From Leptodactylus fallax (taxonomy: Eukaryota; Chordata; Amphibia; Anura; Leptodactylidae), in the NCBI GenBank assembly GCA_947044405.1, contig CAMRHE010000018.1, positions 4,030,001 through 4,094,000 on the forward strand: a stretch of DNA of 64,000 nt. Reading direction: 5' to 3'. The first letter of the stretch is position 1; every line of letters begins with the position of its first letter. The translations under genes and the position numbers were made by a program. The notes beneath the pieces were generated by a model that saw only the letters and a program-made list of their open reading frames with translations, was not told the origin of the DNA and made no database searches. Shown piece by piece: positions 1-11,845 of the stretch.

Positions 1-876
1 TTGAGTTGTTTTCTCACATGATGGCTAAAAGAGTGTACACTCTTAGCATGTCCTTACTTTAAAGGTTAGTGAAAGTTGGAGTGCAATTTAAAGCATATCT
101 ATCATTTTATTTGACTTTTCAGGATAAGCTGTAAGTGTGTGCAGAAACAACTATATCTGGCCATTATATGACTTATATTTTGCATTATTTAGTTATTTCC
201 TATCTGCACGTCATACTGCTCATAGTGAATACATAAGAATCTGCTCTACAACTATCTCACTTTCGCTCAGAGACAACCCCTGGACCATGCAGGACATATA
301 TAGAGAAGTACTGACAAGTGTAAAATGGTTGTGATAGAAAGCTTTACATTCAGCTCTAGCATCAGACTTAATTTGTCTTTCCTCTGCTTATTTCCCCTCC
401 TTCCCTCTCCAGAGACTTCTATAGACATGAGTCATCTAAGTCATGTGACTTGCAATCCATCTCAATATAAATACAGCAGGGATTTTCACAGTGGAAGACA
501 TTTTAGCAGAGGGAGGAGGAGCAGGGAAACAAAATGAGAAGGGCAGAAAGAGGTGTCTGATAAGATATATTACAAAGTTTCTTATAATCATCTGTATTAT
601 TCACTTATATGAAAAGTTTGTTGAAACAACAGTGCATATTTAAGGTTGAGCCGTCAGTCATAACTTCCATGAAAATGTGGGTATAATGCATGCATTATAA
701 ATCTAGTTATGCATCACCTTTGGTAAAAAGCTACTAATAATATGATGTAATTAATGTTGAATATGTAAAAGTACACTGAAATATCAAATACACTAATTAA
801 CAAAAAAAAAAAATAGAAAAGTCACATTGCTACAATACTAAACATGTAGTTATATCTCAGGCAGATATGTAAATGA
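1..876. other. Repeat-poor AT-rich DNA, no gene seen
   Basis: Short stop-rich frames only. Bases 560-640 carry a copy of a module (TATATTACAAAGTTTCTTAT) that recurs near 19807, 26985 and 47040. Presumably 3' flank or intron of TTC29. Confidence 0.5.
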
Positions 877-1270
877 TTACAGGTGTGGTGTGATTAGACA
901 CTGGGTCAAGAAGGTAGAAAATTGCTTCCTCAACTGCCCTATAAAAGACTCCCACGGGTTACTTTTGGGTAGTGTAACTCTTGGTGAGAGATCATTAACT
1001 GCTAGACATGCTTCTACAATGCACTGAAAGACATTTAGCCAAATTGACAGACTTTTATAGGGGGCACAACACTGGACTGAGAGAAGCAGGATGGTCATTT
1101 CAATAAATAGACCATTTTGTGGTTACATAAGAGCATGTACACATGACAAACAGACTGCGGATGTGATAGTAGATCTGCAGGAGGCTCTGCTGAGATTTAT
1201 GCAAGACTGTGTCAGGATCATGCAGGAAATGCTGCAGATTGACAAACAAAAGGGCAATATCATCTCCTTT
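877..1270 (+). mobile_element. Degraded Tc1/mariner-like transposon remnant
   Basis: Around 1054-1095 the plus strand reads like the N-terminal recognition helix of a Tc1-like transposase: GLREAGWS is legible, preceded by a recognisable GRIIG-type motif that has decayed. Stops interrupt every frame and no terminal repeats could be paired. Family assignment comes from motif memory only. Confidence 0.4.
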
Positions 1271-3489
1271 TTATTTTATTTATTTTAGTGCTCTTGTAAG
1301 TCATGGACGCACAGGTTCATAACAGTTACAGTAACATATAAGAGCTCTGACATGAACCATGCACCTGATTGTCTGTCACTTGACCATGGACAGATTTCTA
1401 CCTACTAGTAGTGAACGATGAAGTTTCTATTGAATGAATGCAAGCAGATCTTGAGAACTGTTAGAAATTGGTACAGAAAGTATATTTGAGAATTCTAAAA
1501 CTTTTCATTACACAAAGAATTTTCTTTTAAAAAAAATATACCTAAATGTATGAAAACATAAAATAACTACTGATAAGAAGAAAAAAAAATCCATACATTT
1601 CTTTGTTTTATTCTATTAGAAAATGAAGATATGCCAATATTATGTATATTACATTAATTATATTATAAAATCTTTAGAATGAGTAAATATGTTTTTTTGT
1701 TTTTTCTTACAAACTTTGCACATAGTAAACCTCGTCTTTAACATATGAGAAAACCGAGATTTTAAAAAGGCTACTGAAGAAATAAGAGCTCTGAGCCCAT
1801 ACTGCTTCACTTCCTTTCTCAGTAGGAGCACAGCAATAAACAGTCTCAGGGGAAGTGTCATAAGGTACTGACAAACTTAACATTTTTTGCTTTTATCAGT
1901 CTTAATCCATAAAGCTCACACTTCTTCCTCTGGGCTGCTTCATATGCTGCAATTCTCTCTCTTCTATCAACTGCTCCCTATCTGCCACTTGTCAGCACAA
2001 GATACTGATTTTGCATCTGGGCTTTTTAAGTAGTGCACTAGTATCTTCAGAAATGGAGTGAGCCTGGCTTAGCCATGCTTCTTTCTGTCCTAACTCAATT
2101 ATCACATTCTTGAACTGCGATGTATTCATTTGTGGGCACTGCTGCCAGTGGGTGGGTATTGATTAGAGCAGAATGTCATGAGCAACAGTGAAAGCAAGGG
2201 AGGAAAACATGTATCCTGTGTAATGGTTTGCTATTAAGTAGGTGGGAACGGCTTCTAATTAGCCAACAATCACTATGTATCCCAGTTTCCAAACTTTCCC
2301 TCCTCCCTCGGCCACCAGCTGCCAATCTGTTCAGTCTTTTTATTTTTTTTATTTTGGAGTTCATTGCTTACTGCAGCGCAAAAAGCCTTTGTTTAAGAAA
2401 GAGGGCTCCTAGGGTCTCAGCTGCTGGGGTACTGCTTGCTGCCTGCGATGAGTAGCAACTGTCAGTTTATTTTATCTCAATCTTTTCATCATTCTGCTGA
2501 AACTGGTCGAATGAAGCCACCTGAGAGACCCGAGCGCTGAGTACCTACAAGTCATTAGCCAATCTCTCCCTACATAACAAGTCAACTGTATAGTGCCTCA
2601 AATGCAGCTCTTTAACCCTCTGCTTTCCACTCCATACTGTCTGTATGCCAACAGCATCAGCTGACGTCAATCAAAAGTTAAAGCGTTCATTACTCATATT
2701 CAGCCTGTATATATAAATATATAGATACAAAAATAAGATACAGAGATGAACAATAAATATTGCAACATAGGCATTAGAGAGATAAACTATATTAATAATA
2801 ATTGTATGACATTTAAAAGCAAAAATAGTGAAAATTGAGTTTTTGCTGCAATAGTAAAACACCTAAAATATTGAGGGGAATTTATTAAAACTGGTGTTCT
2901 GTACACCAGTCTTAATCAAGTTCCTGGATGGTATAAATTGTACCTAAATTATTAAGAGGCTCCAACTGCTTTAGAAATTGCAACGTGTCTGCTGCACGGA
3001 TTTTTTTCGCAATGTGTGGATGGGATTCACTACAGTAGAATCCCATCCACCTTGCAGTGACTGTAAAACGTTGCGTTGTTTTCCGCCGTTTTTCCGCCCC
3101 GGCCTAAAAAGACGTATCAAAACCGCATGTGTGAAAGAACCAATACACCTTCAATAGTTGTTATCTGAGTGCTTGTTTGGTAAAGAGCTATTACTCCAAA
3201 GTCCTCAATAGACACACACACTTGGCTTTGGTCAACATGCATGTCATACAAGATGACAGTGAAAAATCGTTTTGCACCCGTGGGGCACCCTTTTTCACGG
3301 ATCCTTCATACATTTCATTGTATTGAGGGATCCATGAAAACTAACAAAAATAGGACATGACCTATTTTTTGACGGTTCATTAAAATGGACCATCAAAAAT
3401 TTGATCATGTGAATAAGGCCCATTTACATTCAGTGAACGTAATGCACCCATGTGACAGCTGTTAAAAAAACATGGTGTCACATGGTAAG
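1271..3489. other. Intergenic/intronic DNA with minor repeat fragments
   Basis: No gene was recognised. Bases 2040-2660 look repeat-free and of mixed composition. At 2876-2935 there is a small inverted repeat of the type ATTTATTAAAACTGGTG / CACCAGTCTTAAT, a motif that recurs at 12290, 32080 and 58230. Bases 3000-3115 hold a partial arm of the GGCC(T)TTAGCC-ending MITE family, with an internal GTGGATGGGATTC / GAATCCCATCCAC hairpin. Confidence 0.45.
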
Positions 3490-3492
3490 TAA

Positions 3493-3902
3493 GCTAAGGC
3501 CCCACATTGTGAAAAAGCTGCTTTTTTTGTTGTAGATTTTTTGGGCCAAAGTCAAGAGGCTTGAACAGTAATGGGAAATGTAAAGGAAGCACTTAGGCTG
3601 AGGCCCCACATTGAGTAAACACAGCTTTTTATGTTGCAGATTTTGCTGCATTTTTTGAGCCAAAGCCAGGAGTGGATTGAGCAGAAGGTAGAAGTATAAG
3701 TACTTCCTTTATATTTCCTACTCCTTTAGTAGTCATTCTTGGCTTTGGCTCCAAAAATTGCAGCAAAATCTGCAACAAAAAACACTACATTTTCGCTACA
3801 TGTGGCCTCAGTCTTATACTTTTCCATTCTCCTAAATCGGCTCATAAAAACTGCAGCAAAATCTGCAACAAAAAAGCAGCTTTTCCACATGTGGCCTCAA
3901 CC
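3493..3902. mobile_element. Outer PIF/Harbinger-like MITE, interrupted by a second copy
   Basis: The left end GCTAAGGCCCCACATTGTG and right end CACATGTGGCCTCAACC are inverted repeats flanked by TAA (3490-3492 and 3903-3905). A TWA target duplication is typical of PIF/Harbinger elements. The left half (3493-3592) and right half (3817-3902) are separated by an inserted element of the same family. No coding capacity. Confidence 0.7.
3596..3813. mobile_element. Inner PIF/Harbinger-like MITE nested in the outer copy
   Basis: A 218-bp element beginning GGCTGAGGCCCCACATTGAG and ending CTACATGTGGCCTCAGTC, with TTA on both sides (3593-3595 and 3814-3816). Long inverted arms include TTGCAGATTTTGCTGC and GCAGCAAAATCTGCAA. 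Removing it restores a continuous outer copy. Confidence 0.72.
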
Positions 3903-4689
3903 TAAAAGTACTATTACCAGGAAGTCCACAAACATGTCAGATTTAATGGTCTTTTAACTTATATTACTTTCTGACTAATATTTATATTATACTACTATTT
4001 ATAATATACAATTCTAGGATTTATAAACTGATATGTAGGAGAATTTATCTACAGAATCTATTGTAATTCAGTACCTTATATTCTACATCTTAAAACAGAT
4101 GCCCTCAATGAATCTTTAGAAGTTAATATACAGTAACATCTAAAAAAAAAAACCTTATAATAGATCTTGTGTATTGAATAACCAAATATAATATTCACTT
4201 TTAGCCATTGCAGACTTGTCCTATTTGGTGAGTTGGGTGCAGTGGATTGCAGAGTAAAATAAAAATTCATTGTAAACTGCTCTCTGTGGATGGCTCTCTG
4301 TATCATGTTTACAGCAGTAAGTACAACGGCACTGGGCATGCAGTACAAAGTTCATTGTTCTGTTTGCTGGAGAAATCCATTAGTATGCAGCTTCTTCCTA
4401 ACTGCATACAACAAATTCATTCCTTTCTATAACCAGTCCAACTCCCGCTCTGTTGTCAGATATTTCTGCTTCTTGCTACTGCACTGAAAGTCTGAATAGG
4501 ATCTACATGCCAAGGATGTCTATATGACCAATGCCATTATTTACATACATACTTGTATTTCAGCAAGGCAAACATAGACAATGGAGGCAACTATTACCTG
4601 AACCCTGTGCAACTCTCAGAGGGCAAATGGAAAGGCACATTACAGGAGACTGATCTATGTTCTGGCAGCAGAATCAGCCATAATAATTA

Positions 4690-5071
4690 GGGCCGATTCA
4701 CATCTGCGTTCGGTTTCTGTTCGGGGAGTCCGCTTGGGGATCCCCCCTGAACGGAAACCTATACACATAGAAAAGCGGTTTACCTAAGGAAACCTGCGGA
4801 CTCCATAGACTATAATGGGGTCCGTGTGGTTTCCACTTGGTTTCCGAATGAAACATGCGGAAACATACGGAGAGGAAAGTGCTGCTTGCAGCACTTTTCT
4901 CTCCATATGTTTCATGCGGAAGCCGAGCGGAAACCACACGGACCCCATTATAGTCTATGGAGTCCGCAGGTTTCCTTAGGTAAACCAATTTTCTATGCGT
5001 ATAGGTTTCCGTTCGGGGGGTCCCCAAGCGGACTCCCCGAACAGAAACCGAACGCAGATGTGAACTGGCCC
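4690..5071. mobile_element. 382-bp fold-back MITE with TTA target duplication
   Basis: Almost the whole element is an imperfect palindrome centred near 4890. Arms start GGGCCGATTCACATCTGCG and end CGCAGATGTGAACTGGCCC. Flanking TTA occurs at 4687-4689 and 5072-5074. Internal mirrored blocks include GGACTCCATAGACTATAATG at 4798 and its complement near 4945. Long open frames on both strands here are by-products of the palindrome, not genes. Confidence 0.75.
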
Positions 5072-5074
5072 TTA

Positions 5075-5490
5075 CCAATAAACAGGAGGTATGGAAAAAA
5101 TGCTCTATCATAGCATTTTGCTGAAAAATACACTTTATTTGTAGCATTTTTCACAGTATTTAGTGTTCTTTCTGAGCTAACGTTACAGATGTTGCAGTCT
5201 ATAGACATTTGTACTATACTACTACATGCAAAAAGGTTTGTTTCTGGCATTTTTGTGGAGATTTGTAGGCCATGTATGAGGGAATGGTCCGAAGCACTGC
5301 CAAATATAATTTGTAATACTTGCGGAGCACAAACCATATAATATCTATCCTTCTTCAAGCTATATAGAAATATAATGGGCTAATAAAAAGTCCTTTTGTT
5401 TTTATGATATTTGTGTGCTGCCTGTTTTTTGGATTTTACTTCACAGTGATGCACTGGGCTAATCATTTTTTTTTTTTTTTAAATGGAGTG

Positions 5491-5493
<3 letters not shown>
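5075..5493. other. Unique spacer, no gene seen
   Basis: AT-rich, without recognised motifs except a poly-T run near 5466-5480. Confidence 0.5.

Positions 5494-5554
<61 letters not shown>
5494..5554. repeat. (TA)n microsatellite
   Basis: About 60 bp of TA with one TTTA interruption near 5522. The next Tc1 copy starts directly at its right edge, so the TA target came from this tract. Confidence 0.95.
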
Positions 5555-5557
<3 letters not shown>

Positions 5558-6874
5558 TGGGGAAGAAAAGTATTTAGTCAGCCACCAATTGTGCAAGTTC
5601 TCCCACTTAAGATGAGAGAGGCCTGTAATTGACATAATAGGTAGACCTCAACTATGAAAGACAAAATGAGAAAACATATCTAGAAAATCCCATTGTCTGA
5701 TTTTTAAAGAATTTATTTGCAAATTATGGTGGAAAAATAAGTATTTGGTCATTAGCAAAAGTTCATCTCAATACTTTGTTATAGATCCTTTTTTGGCAAT
5801 GACAGAGGTCAAATGTTTTCTGTAAGTCTTCACAAGGTTGGCACACACTGTTGCTGGTATGTTGGCTCATTCCTCCATGCAGATCTCCTCTAGAGCAGTG
5901 ATGTTTTGGAGCTGTCGCTGGGCAACATGGACTTTCAACTCCCTCCAAAGGTTGGTGGGTATGGTGTTCTTTGGATGCAACTCAGCATTCACTCTCCTCC
6001 AAACACGACGAGTTGTGTTTCTACCAAACAGTTCTACTTTGGTTTCATCTGACCATATGACATTCTCCCAATACTCTTCTGGAACATCTAAATGCTCTCT
6101 AGCAAACTTCAGACGGGCCCGGAGATGAACTGGCTTAAACAGAGGAACATGTCTGGCACTGCAGGATCTGAGTCCCTGGCGGTGTAGTGTGTTACTGACG
6201 GTAGCCTTTGTTACGTTAGACCCAGCTTTCTGCAGGTCATTCACTAGGTCTCCCTGAGTGGTTCTGGGAATTTTGCTCACCGTTCTTGTGATCATTTTGA
6301 CCCCACGGGGTGAGATCTTGTGTGGAGCCCCTGATCGAGGGAGATTATCAGGGGTCTTGTATGTCTTCCATTTTCTAATTATTGCTCCCACAGTTGATTT
6401 TTTTTGTCACACCAAGCTGCTTGCCTATTGCAGATTCAGTCTTCCCAGCCTGGTGCAGGTCTACAATTTTGTTTCTGGTGTCCTTCCACAGCTCTTTGGT
6501 CTTCACCATAGTGGAGTTTGGAGTGTGACTGTTTGAGGTTGTGGACAGGTGTCTTTTATACTGATAACAGTTTCAAACAGGAGCCATTACTACAGGTAAT
6601 GAGTGGAGGACAGAGGAGCCTCTTAAAGAAGAAGTTACAGGTCTGTGAGAGCCAGAAATCTTGCTTGTTTGTAGGTGACCAAATACTTATTTTCCACCAT
6701 AATTTGCAAATAAATTCTTAAAAAATCAGACAATGTGATTTTCTAGATATGTTTTCTCATTTTGTCTCTCATAGTTGAGTTCTACCTACGATGTCAATTA
6801 CAGGCCTCTCTCATCTTTTTAAGTAGGAGAACTTGCACAATTGGTGGCTGACTAAATACTGTTTTCCCCCAGTG
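5555..6874 (-). mobile_element. Tc1-like transposon, DD34E family, copy 1 (internally deleted)
   Basis: Starts CAGTGGGGAAGAAAAGTATT and ends with its inverted counterpart ending CCAGTG, flanked by TA. Inner repeats around 5640-5740 and 6680-6790 match each other inversely. Compared with copy 3 (19937-21470) it lacks about 290 bp of the transposase centre. Confidence 0.93.
5768..6509 (-). pseudogene. Tc1-like transposase pseudogene, copy 1
   Basis: The start ATG is at 6509, in the equivalent position to copy 3. Legible parts include [18 protein letters not shown] (linker between the DNA-binding halves), [13 protein letters not shown] with the first catalytic Asp, and NLWRELKV. An internal deletion joins PKNTIPT directly to NLWREL, removing the second Asp and the catalytic Glu while keeping the frame. 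A T-rich length change near 6397-6410 breaks the N-terminal frame, and a Trp codon is now a stop at 5867-5869. It cannot make an active enzyme. Tc1 transposases cut and paste their element at TA. Confidence 0.9.
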
Positions 6875-6876
6875 TA

Positions 6877-8883
6877 CAAATATACAGGTTGGGTAAGACT
6901 TATGTGTCCAAGTGTCAATGTTATATGCTTTTTACTCTACCATAAAATATAAAATATTTATATATTTGTCTTAGACCCATCTTGCATATTCGACTTCTTT
7001 GGTGGATTAAAGTGGAACCCACCCCAAGTAAGTTTTTCTCAACCTCACCTAGTGCACAGAATGAAACTAAAAGGATGCACCATTTTGTGAGCCATTGCCA
7101 TCTGGGTATTGTGCTTTTTATTGCGTTTTTCTAATAGGCGTCTCTATTAGACTTGGAAAATGCCAAAAAAAAACACATGGTGCAAATATGCTTCCCCCTA
7201 AAAAAAACAAAAAACACCAAAAATGCTTGTAAAAACTGCTATGAGAAACCCTTAAAATTTATGGTATTTTTTTTTTATAAATTATTTTTTTTTATAGGTC
7301 AATAACATCATACAGAGGAGTAAATTTATGAAACTGTACATATATAAAAAACTGTCTTTGTTGTGCATAGTAATGGACTACATTGCGGAAACCACTTCTC
7401 ATGTTATAAATCTGCCCTATAATGTTGTGACTTGTGTTTTAAAACATGTTGTCCTGTTAAAAGAAATTATTCTTTAATGTTCTAAAAAAAATTATACTAC
7501 AAATACATTTCAATTATTCACCATGCTCCTATTTCTTTCCTCCGATCTTTCTTATGGTCACGCCACTTCACTTACGGCTCAGTTTAGTTATTGCCATTTG
7601 TACTTATGGCAGAACCAACTTCACACAATACAATTGTCTTGTTTTGCTTCAATGCATGTTCATCAATAAACGACAATGATTTGAAGACCATTTTATTGTT
7701 TTCTTCTATCTTTTTTGTATTTATTTAATTTCTTCTGCTAGTAACTTTGTACACATGCTAGAATAGAATGAAATGAGTCTATCACAGGTGCTAACTTTAC
7801 ATTGCTAACTTATCATTTATCCCATATGTGCACTTGATTTAAGTGTCTTACTACTCACCTATTCCTGGCTAATCTAAATTCTATATCACTATGAAATTTG
7901 TAAAGCATCTCATTTAATTGCTCTATTAAAAAGAAAAGGTAGCCGCACCTGTAACCTTTACATGCCCAATGAGAGATTAAAATTGGGTAATTACAAATTC
8001 TATTTTCAGGAAAATAGGCAACATGAAAAACTACTTTCCAATTTAGAAAACAGGACTGTCTAATAAAAAGTGTGCAGTATATTGCATGTATGTTATTAAT
8101 ATGTCAATGCAGCATTATTTATTAATTTGGGTGAGACATGGAATTTATGTCAGCAGTATTTTAAAAGTGGTCTTATTTAGGAAGATATAGTGCTGTAGTG
8201 TAATGCATCCCTTGTCAAGTCCAGACAGTCTTCTACCTTTCTTATCATTTAACCAAGCAGATTGATGTTAGCTATAAATCGATAAGTTGTCCATGGCTAG
8301 TGAGAAGAAAGTGCAGTACCAATTAACTAGTCGCATGTATCAAACAGAGCAATATATCAGTGTATCTGGTGGCAAATCTTATCTAGCTGAAGTTGAAGTC
8401 AAAGTTTGCTCATAAAACCACAGATTTTTTTAAGCAAAAATTTTGAGCATTACTGGGATTAAGGGATTGCCATTGACTTTTTTATTGACTTACCCTCAGG
8501 GTTTACACCCAGAACCCCCTCTGATTAGTTTTTTGAAGGGGCTGCGGCACTTTTGTGAGCATTGTGACCTCTTCACCATTTTCATTGCATGCAATTTGTT
8601 CCATAGTGGCATGCAATGTAATTACAGTCTTGTTCCATTCACTTGCACGGGACTACAACAACCATTTATAATGCACTTTTTTCACAATAGTCTCGAAGGA
8701 TGAGGTTGTAATTACATTCAACGGGCGACACAAAACATATAGCATGTATTGTAAACAGTGAATGAGTCAAGGCACTTCATATAAGCGCCACAACCCCTTT
8801 AAACAGATAATCTGCGGGGTCCCAGGTGTTGGACACTCACTAACTATGTCATCAATAAAGAAACACTGGACAACTCCTTTAGG
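6877..8883. other. Intergenic/intronic DNA, no gene seen
   Basis: AT-rich with poly-A and poly-T tracts (7190-7290). From about 8440 to 8880 it resembles the repeat at 48480-48790 (shared features: a run ending ATCCCTTTAAACAG or CCCCTTTAAACAG, and GCACTT/TTGTGAGC-type blocks). It ends in a decayed TTGTCC-type MITE arm (GGACAACTCCTTTAGG near 8868). Confidence 0.45.
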
Positions 8884-9024
8884 TTAGAGCTACACAGCAA
8901 CTCTGTACGTGGCTTCTGTAATGCCACAAAAGATTGCTGGGTTGCCCTGTGACTCCTTCACTAATGTTAGTGGAGCCACTAAAGGAGTCACAGGAGCCAA
9001 AGTCGCCATGCAACCCCAGCTTTA
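8884..9024. repeat. Short inverted-repeat element
   Basis: Contains perfect 13-bp arms CCTGTGACTCCTT (8946-8958) and AAGGAGTCACAGG (8982-8994), with weaker similarity outside (AGAGCTACACAGCAA versus TTGCATGG..AGCTTTAA). Probably a small MITE. Confidence 0.4.
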
Positions 9025-9748
9025 AGAAAAAATGGTAAATTCTTTTAAAAATTACAATATTGTTTCTACAAATTCACATACAAAAGCAAAGTGTATAGAA
9101 ACCATTAAGTACAAAACATGTTAAAAAGTAAAACGAATAAACCTAACATCACATTCATATGTTTGTACAATCCCAATCATACACTGCAGAACCATAAGCA
9201 TTAGAGGGCGTTTTAGGACTTAGACAGCTTAATCCACTGTATAGTGGCTGTATAGAGTTATTATATCTTAGTTCCAATTTAGGTGGATGTGTGGTTGCAG
9301 ATGTAGAATATAACACTTTAGGTCAAGCTATAACCCAAGACCCTAGTGATGCTGTCTCACACAGGAATAAGTCATTGTTTTCTGAAAGCAAAACCACTAA
9401 GTCACAGCGATTCTCAATCAGTGATATAGGCAATGTCCGTGGTCTAGAGTGGTGGCAGACTGAATATGTTTTAAGGCAAAATCCTAGGTGTAGGTGCATT
9501 GTTTGTCATGTCATAGTCAGTACAGACTTCAAATGCAGTTCAGCTGGGGACAGCAAAAAATAAACAATAGACTGGTGCTAGTCAGATACTGTAACTAAAA
9601 TTTTGAGTTAAGTCAAGTTCAGCTCCACCAACCAAGTTTCGCACATCATACAGTGAAGTGTAATGAATATCTTGTGATCCAACAGACAATGTGCAATTCT
9701 CCACTTGAGGAAATGCTTTGACATTGCATAGGTGATTTACGGTGTGTT
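9025..9748. other. Intergenic/intronic DNA, no gene seen
   Basis: No recognised coding or repeat signature. The open frames present have no familiar motif. Confidence 0.45.
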
Positions 9749-10041
9749 TAAAGCCAGGGTCCCATGTGGCGTAAAACCGCAGTGTTTTACAGTCACAGCA
9801 AAGTGGATGGGATTCTAGCAAATCCCATCCCCACATTGCGTTAAAATACGCACTGAGGCATGTCAATTATACCTTTGGAAATGCCGGCAGTTTCCCTATA
9901 GGTATAATTGAAGCAGAAAGTCTGCAGAGGAAAACTCTGCAAACTTTCTGTCAAAAGCCCTGTGGGAAGTACCACGATGCATTGCCGGTTTTTCCCGCAT
10001 CGCTTTTTTTCTGTGGGATGCTATGTGGGGCCTTAACCTAA
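9749..10041. mobile_element. PIF/Harbinger-like MITE (GGCCCCAC family), diverged
   Basis: Left end near AAGCCAGGGTCCCATGTGGC and right end ATGTGGGGCCTTAACCTAA are inverted, with TAA at each edge. Internal GTGGATGGGATTC / AAATCCCATCC matches other copies at 3020 and 18730. Confidence 0.6.
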
Positions 10042-10506
10042 GACTGCTCAGCTATGCAGTGAGTGTTGCAGCTTAGGAGAGAAAACTTTTTCAGCATTTA
10101 TTACAGGTTTCAATATTCAGTAGTCTTGCTTCTGGTGTTCCTGTGGCCTGTCACTTTCTAGTTCAGCTGTTGCTACTTGGTGACATCCTTTCACACTGCC
10201 ATGTACTGTATATATATTAAGCCACTAAACAATCATATATCAGGGGTACCTACCATATGTGCATCCTGTGCAGCTCTACAGGGACCCAGTAGATAAGGGA
10301 GGGGTACCTCTACCCCAAAAGCAGCTTCCTATGTCACAGCTGACAATTACTGGTGGATAAAGTGGTGCTTTATAATGAGCTATTGGAGAGCAAAGGGCCA
10401 ATATACTTTGCATGCACAGGGGCCCTCTGCTGTCTGTGTCTGCACCATGTGCACCATATACCTGTTACAGGTGTGGCTGAAGAGCAGCATACTTGATATG
10501 ACTATG

Positions 10507-10508
<2 letters not shown>

Positions 10509-10537
<29 letters not shown>
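10509..10537. repeat. (CA)n microsatellite
   Basis: About 14 CA units followed by a short AT tract. Confidence 0.95.
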
Positions 10538-10542
<5 letters not shown>

Positions 10543-10983
10543 TTATATATACGACTATATTTATCTAGTGTGAAATGAATAACATATTTTACAAGAGGAT
10601 CATAGACACAGACATGCAAATCATTTAGTCCAGAATCTTTAGAAAATCACTTCTATTAAAGGGGCTCTCTAATATGTGATTACTATCATCTAGGAATCAT
10701 GGATTGTATCTGTTATTGCATTAAACTGAATGAGGCTGTACTGCAATGCCACACAAAACCTGGGGACAGGTATGGCAACATTTCTGGGAAAAAGCAGCCA
10801 TGGTTTTTTCTTATCTCATATTTCAATTCTTTAGAAATTAAAATACAATATACTTCCAATGGACATTTTAAAAATCAAGGGTAAGTCGGAGTGTCTGTAT
10901 CTAGATTACTAAATGTCCTTAGAATGTACTGTAAATACAATGTAGGTCAAAGATTTACAGCTCTAGCTGCACATAGGACAACT

Positions 10984-11001
10984 AGATAGATAGATAGATA
11001 G
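10984..11001. repeat. (TAGA)n microsatellite
   Basis: Four and a half TAGA units located 85 bp from the TTC29 exon donor. Confidence 0.9.
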
Positions 11002-11085
11002 AATCAACATTGGGTAAACAAATAAATTCTAGGTAAATGCACTAATAAAAGAAATAAGCCCATTGTGTTTTATAACCAGTCTTAC

Positions 11086-11317
11086 CGACATTTGCTGGGT
11101 CACTGAACATGTCACTTCTGTTCTTTTTCCATGCCAGCAGGTATTCCATGCTGACATAATCTGCAGCCTCTGTGTGTCTGCTCACTGCCAGCATCATCCT
11201 GTGTGCCTTTGCAATGCCGAAATGAACTTGTGCCTCTTCTATCAGTGGTATTTCACCAAGATTGACTGCAGTCTCATAAGCCTGAGAAAAATACTGACAC
11301 GCGTTCTCATAGTTCCC
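11086..11317 (-). CDS. TTC29: TTC29 coding exon (last TPR and C-terminal segment), third of three in window
   Basis: A 232-nt exon with acceptor TTTCCTTTCAG ending at 11318 and donor GTAAGACTGG starting at 11085. It enters in phase 0 and leaves in phase 1. It encodes 77 residues beginning [20 protein letters not shown], with TPR signature positions G-N-Y, A, F and A. Then come [13 protein letters not shown] and [11 protein letters not shown], which I recognise as the conserved C-terminal block of TTC29. The product is a ciliary/flagellar axoneme protein. If the donor were not used, translation would read 14 further codons and stop near 11042, so an alternative short C terminus is possible. 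The expected short last exon (phase 1 start) was not identified to the left. Confidence 0.88.
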
Positions 11318-11555
11318 CTGAAAGGAAACCCACAACAAAGTCACAATCTTATAGTAGTAGTGTAGATCTCTATATGAAAGATTGGGAGTTTGCATATTCA
11401 AAACTGTGTCTGTCTATGTACAAAGACTGCAAAGATGAGAAATTAGGTGAATAGTGTAAATAGTGGAAAAAACAGTGAACACCATAAAATAGTGTCACTA
11501 CTGGGCCCAGGTAGTACTTTGATTTTCCTTCAGCTGTTGTACCTCTGCGGTCTTA

Positions 11556-11842
11556 GGCTAGTTGCAGACGACCATGTGTATTTTGCGGTCAGCAAACTAG
11601 TACATCAGTGTGCTGTCCTAGGTTTTTAGTCTCCCATAAGCTTCTATGGACTAGTCTGTTCCGCAAACACTGAACAGAATAGAACCTGTTCTATATTATG
11701 CGGCACAGACTCTTGGCCCGTACACTGATCAGTGGAAATCATGGTCATATGCATGAGCCCATAGAAATGAATGGGTCAGTGTGCTATCCAGGAAAAACTC
11801 GGATAGCACACTGATCTTGCCCACGGGCGTCTGCAACCAGCC
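11556..11842. mobile_element. MITE with TTA target duplication
   Basis: A 287-bp element starting GGCTAGTTGCAGACGACC and ending GGGCGTCTGCAACCAGCC, with TTA at 11553-11555 and 11843-11845. The duplication and GG...CC ends suggest PIF/Harbinger. Internally CAGTGTGCTGTCC and GGATAGCACACTG are mirrored. Lies in the TTC29 intron. Confidence 0.7.
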
Positions 11843-11845
11843 TTA

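Larger units (their letters stand above)
10042..11085. other. Intron/3' flank of TTC29 with microsatellites
   Basis: If the TTC29 last exon is in the window it should be between here and the left edge. I could not identify it. Contains an (AC)n tract at 10509-10537 and a (TAGA)n tract at 10984-11001. Confidence 0.45.

Noticed and set aside
4698..5358. Open frames of 149, 95 and 121 codons on both strands
   Set aside because: They come from the fold-back MITE and its flank, and frames on opposite strands mirror each other.
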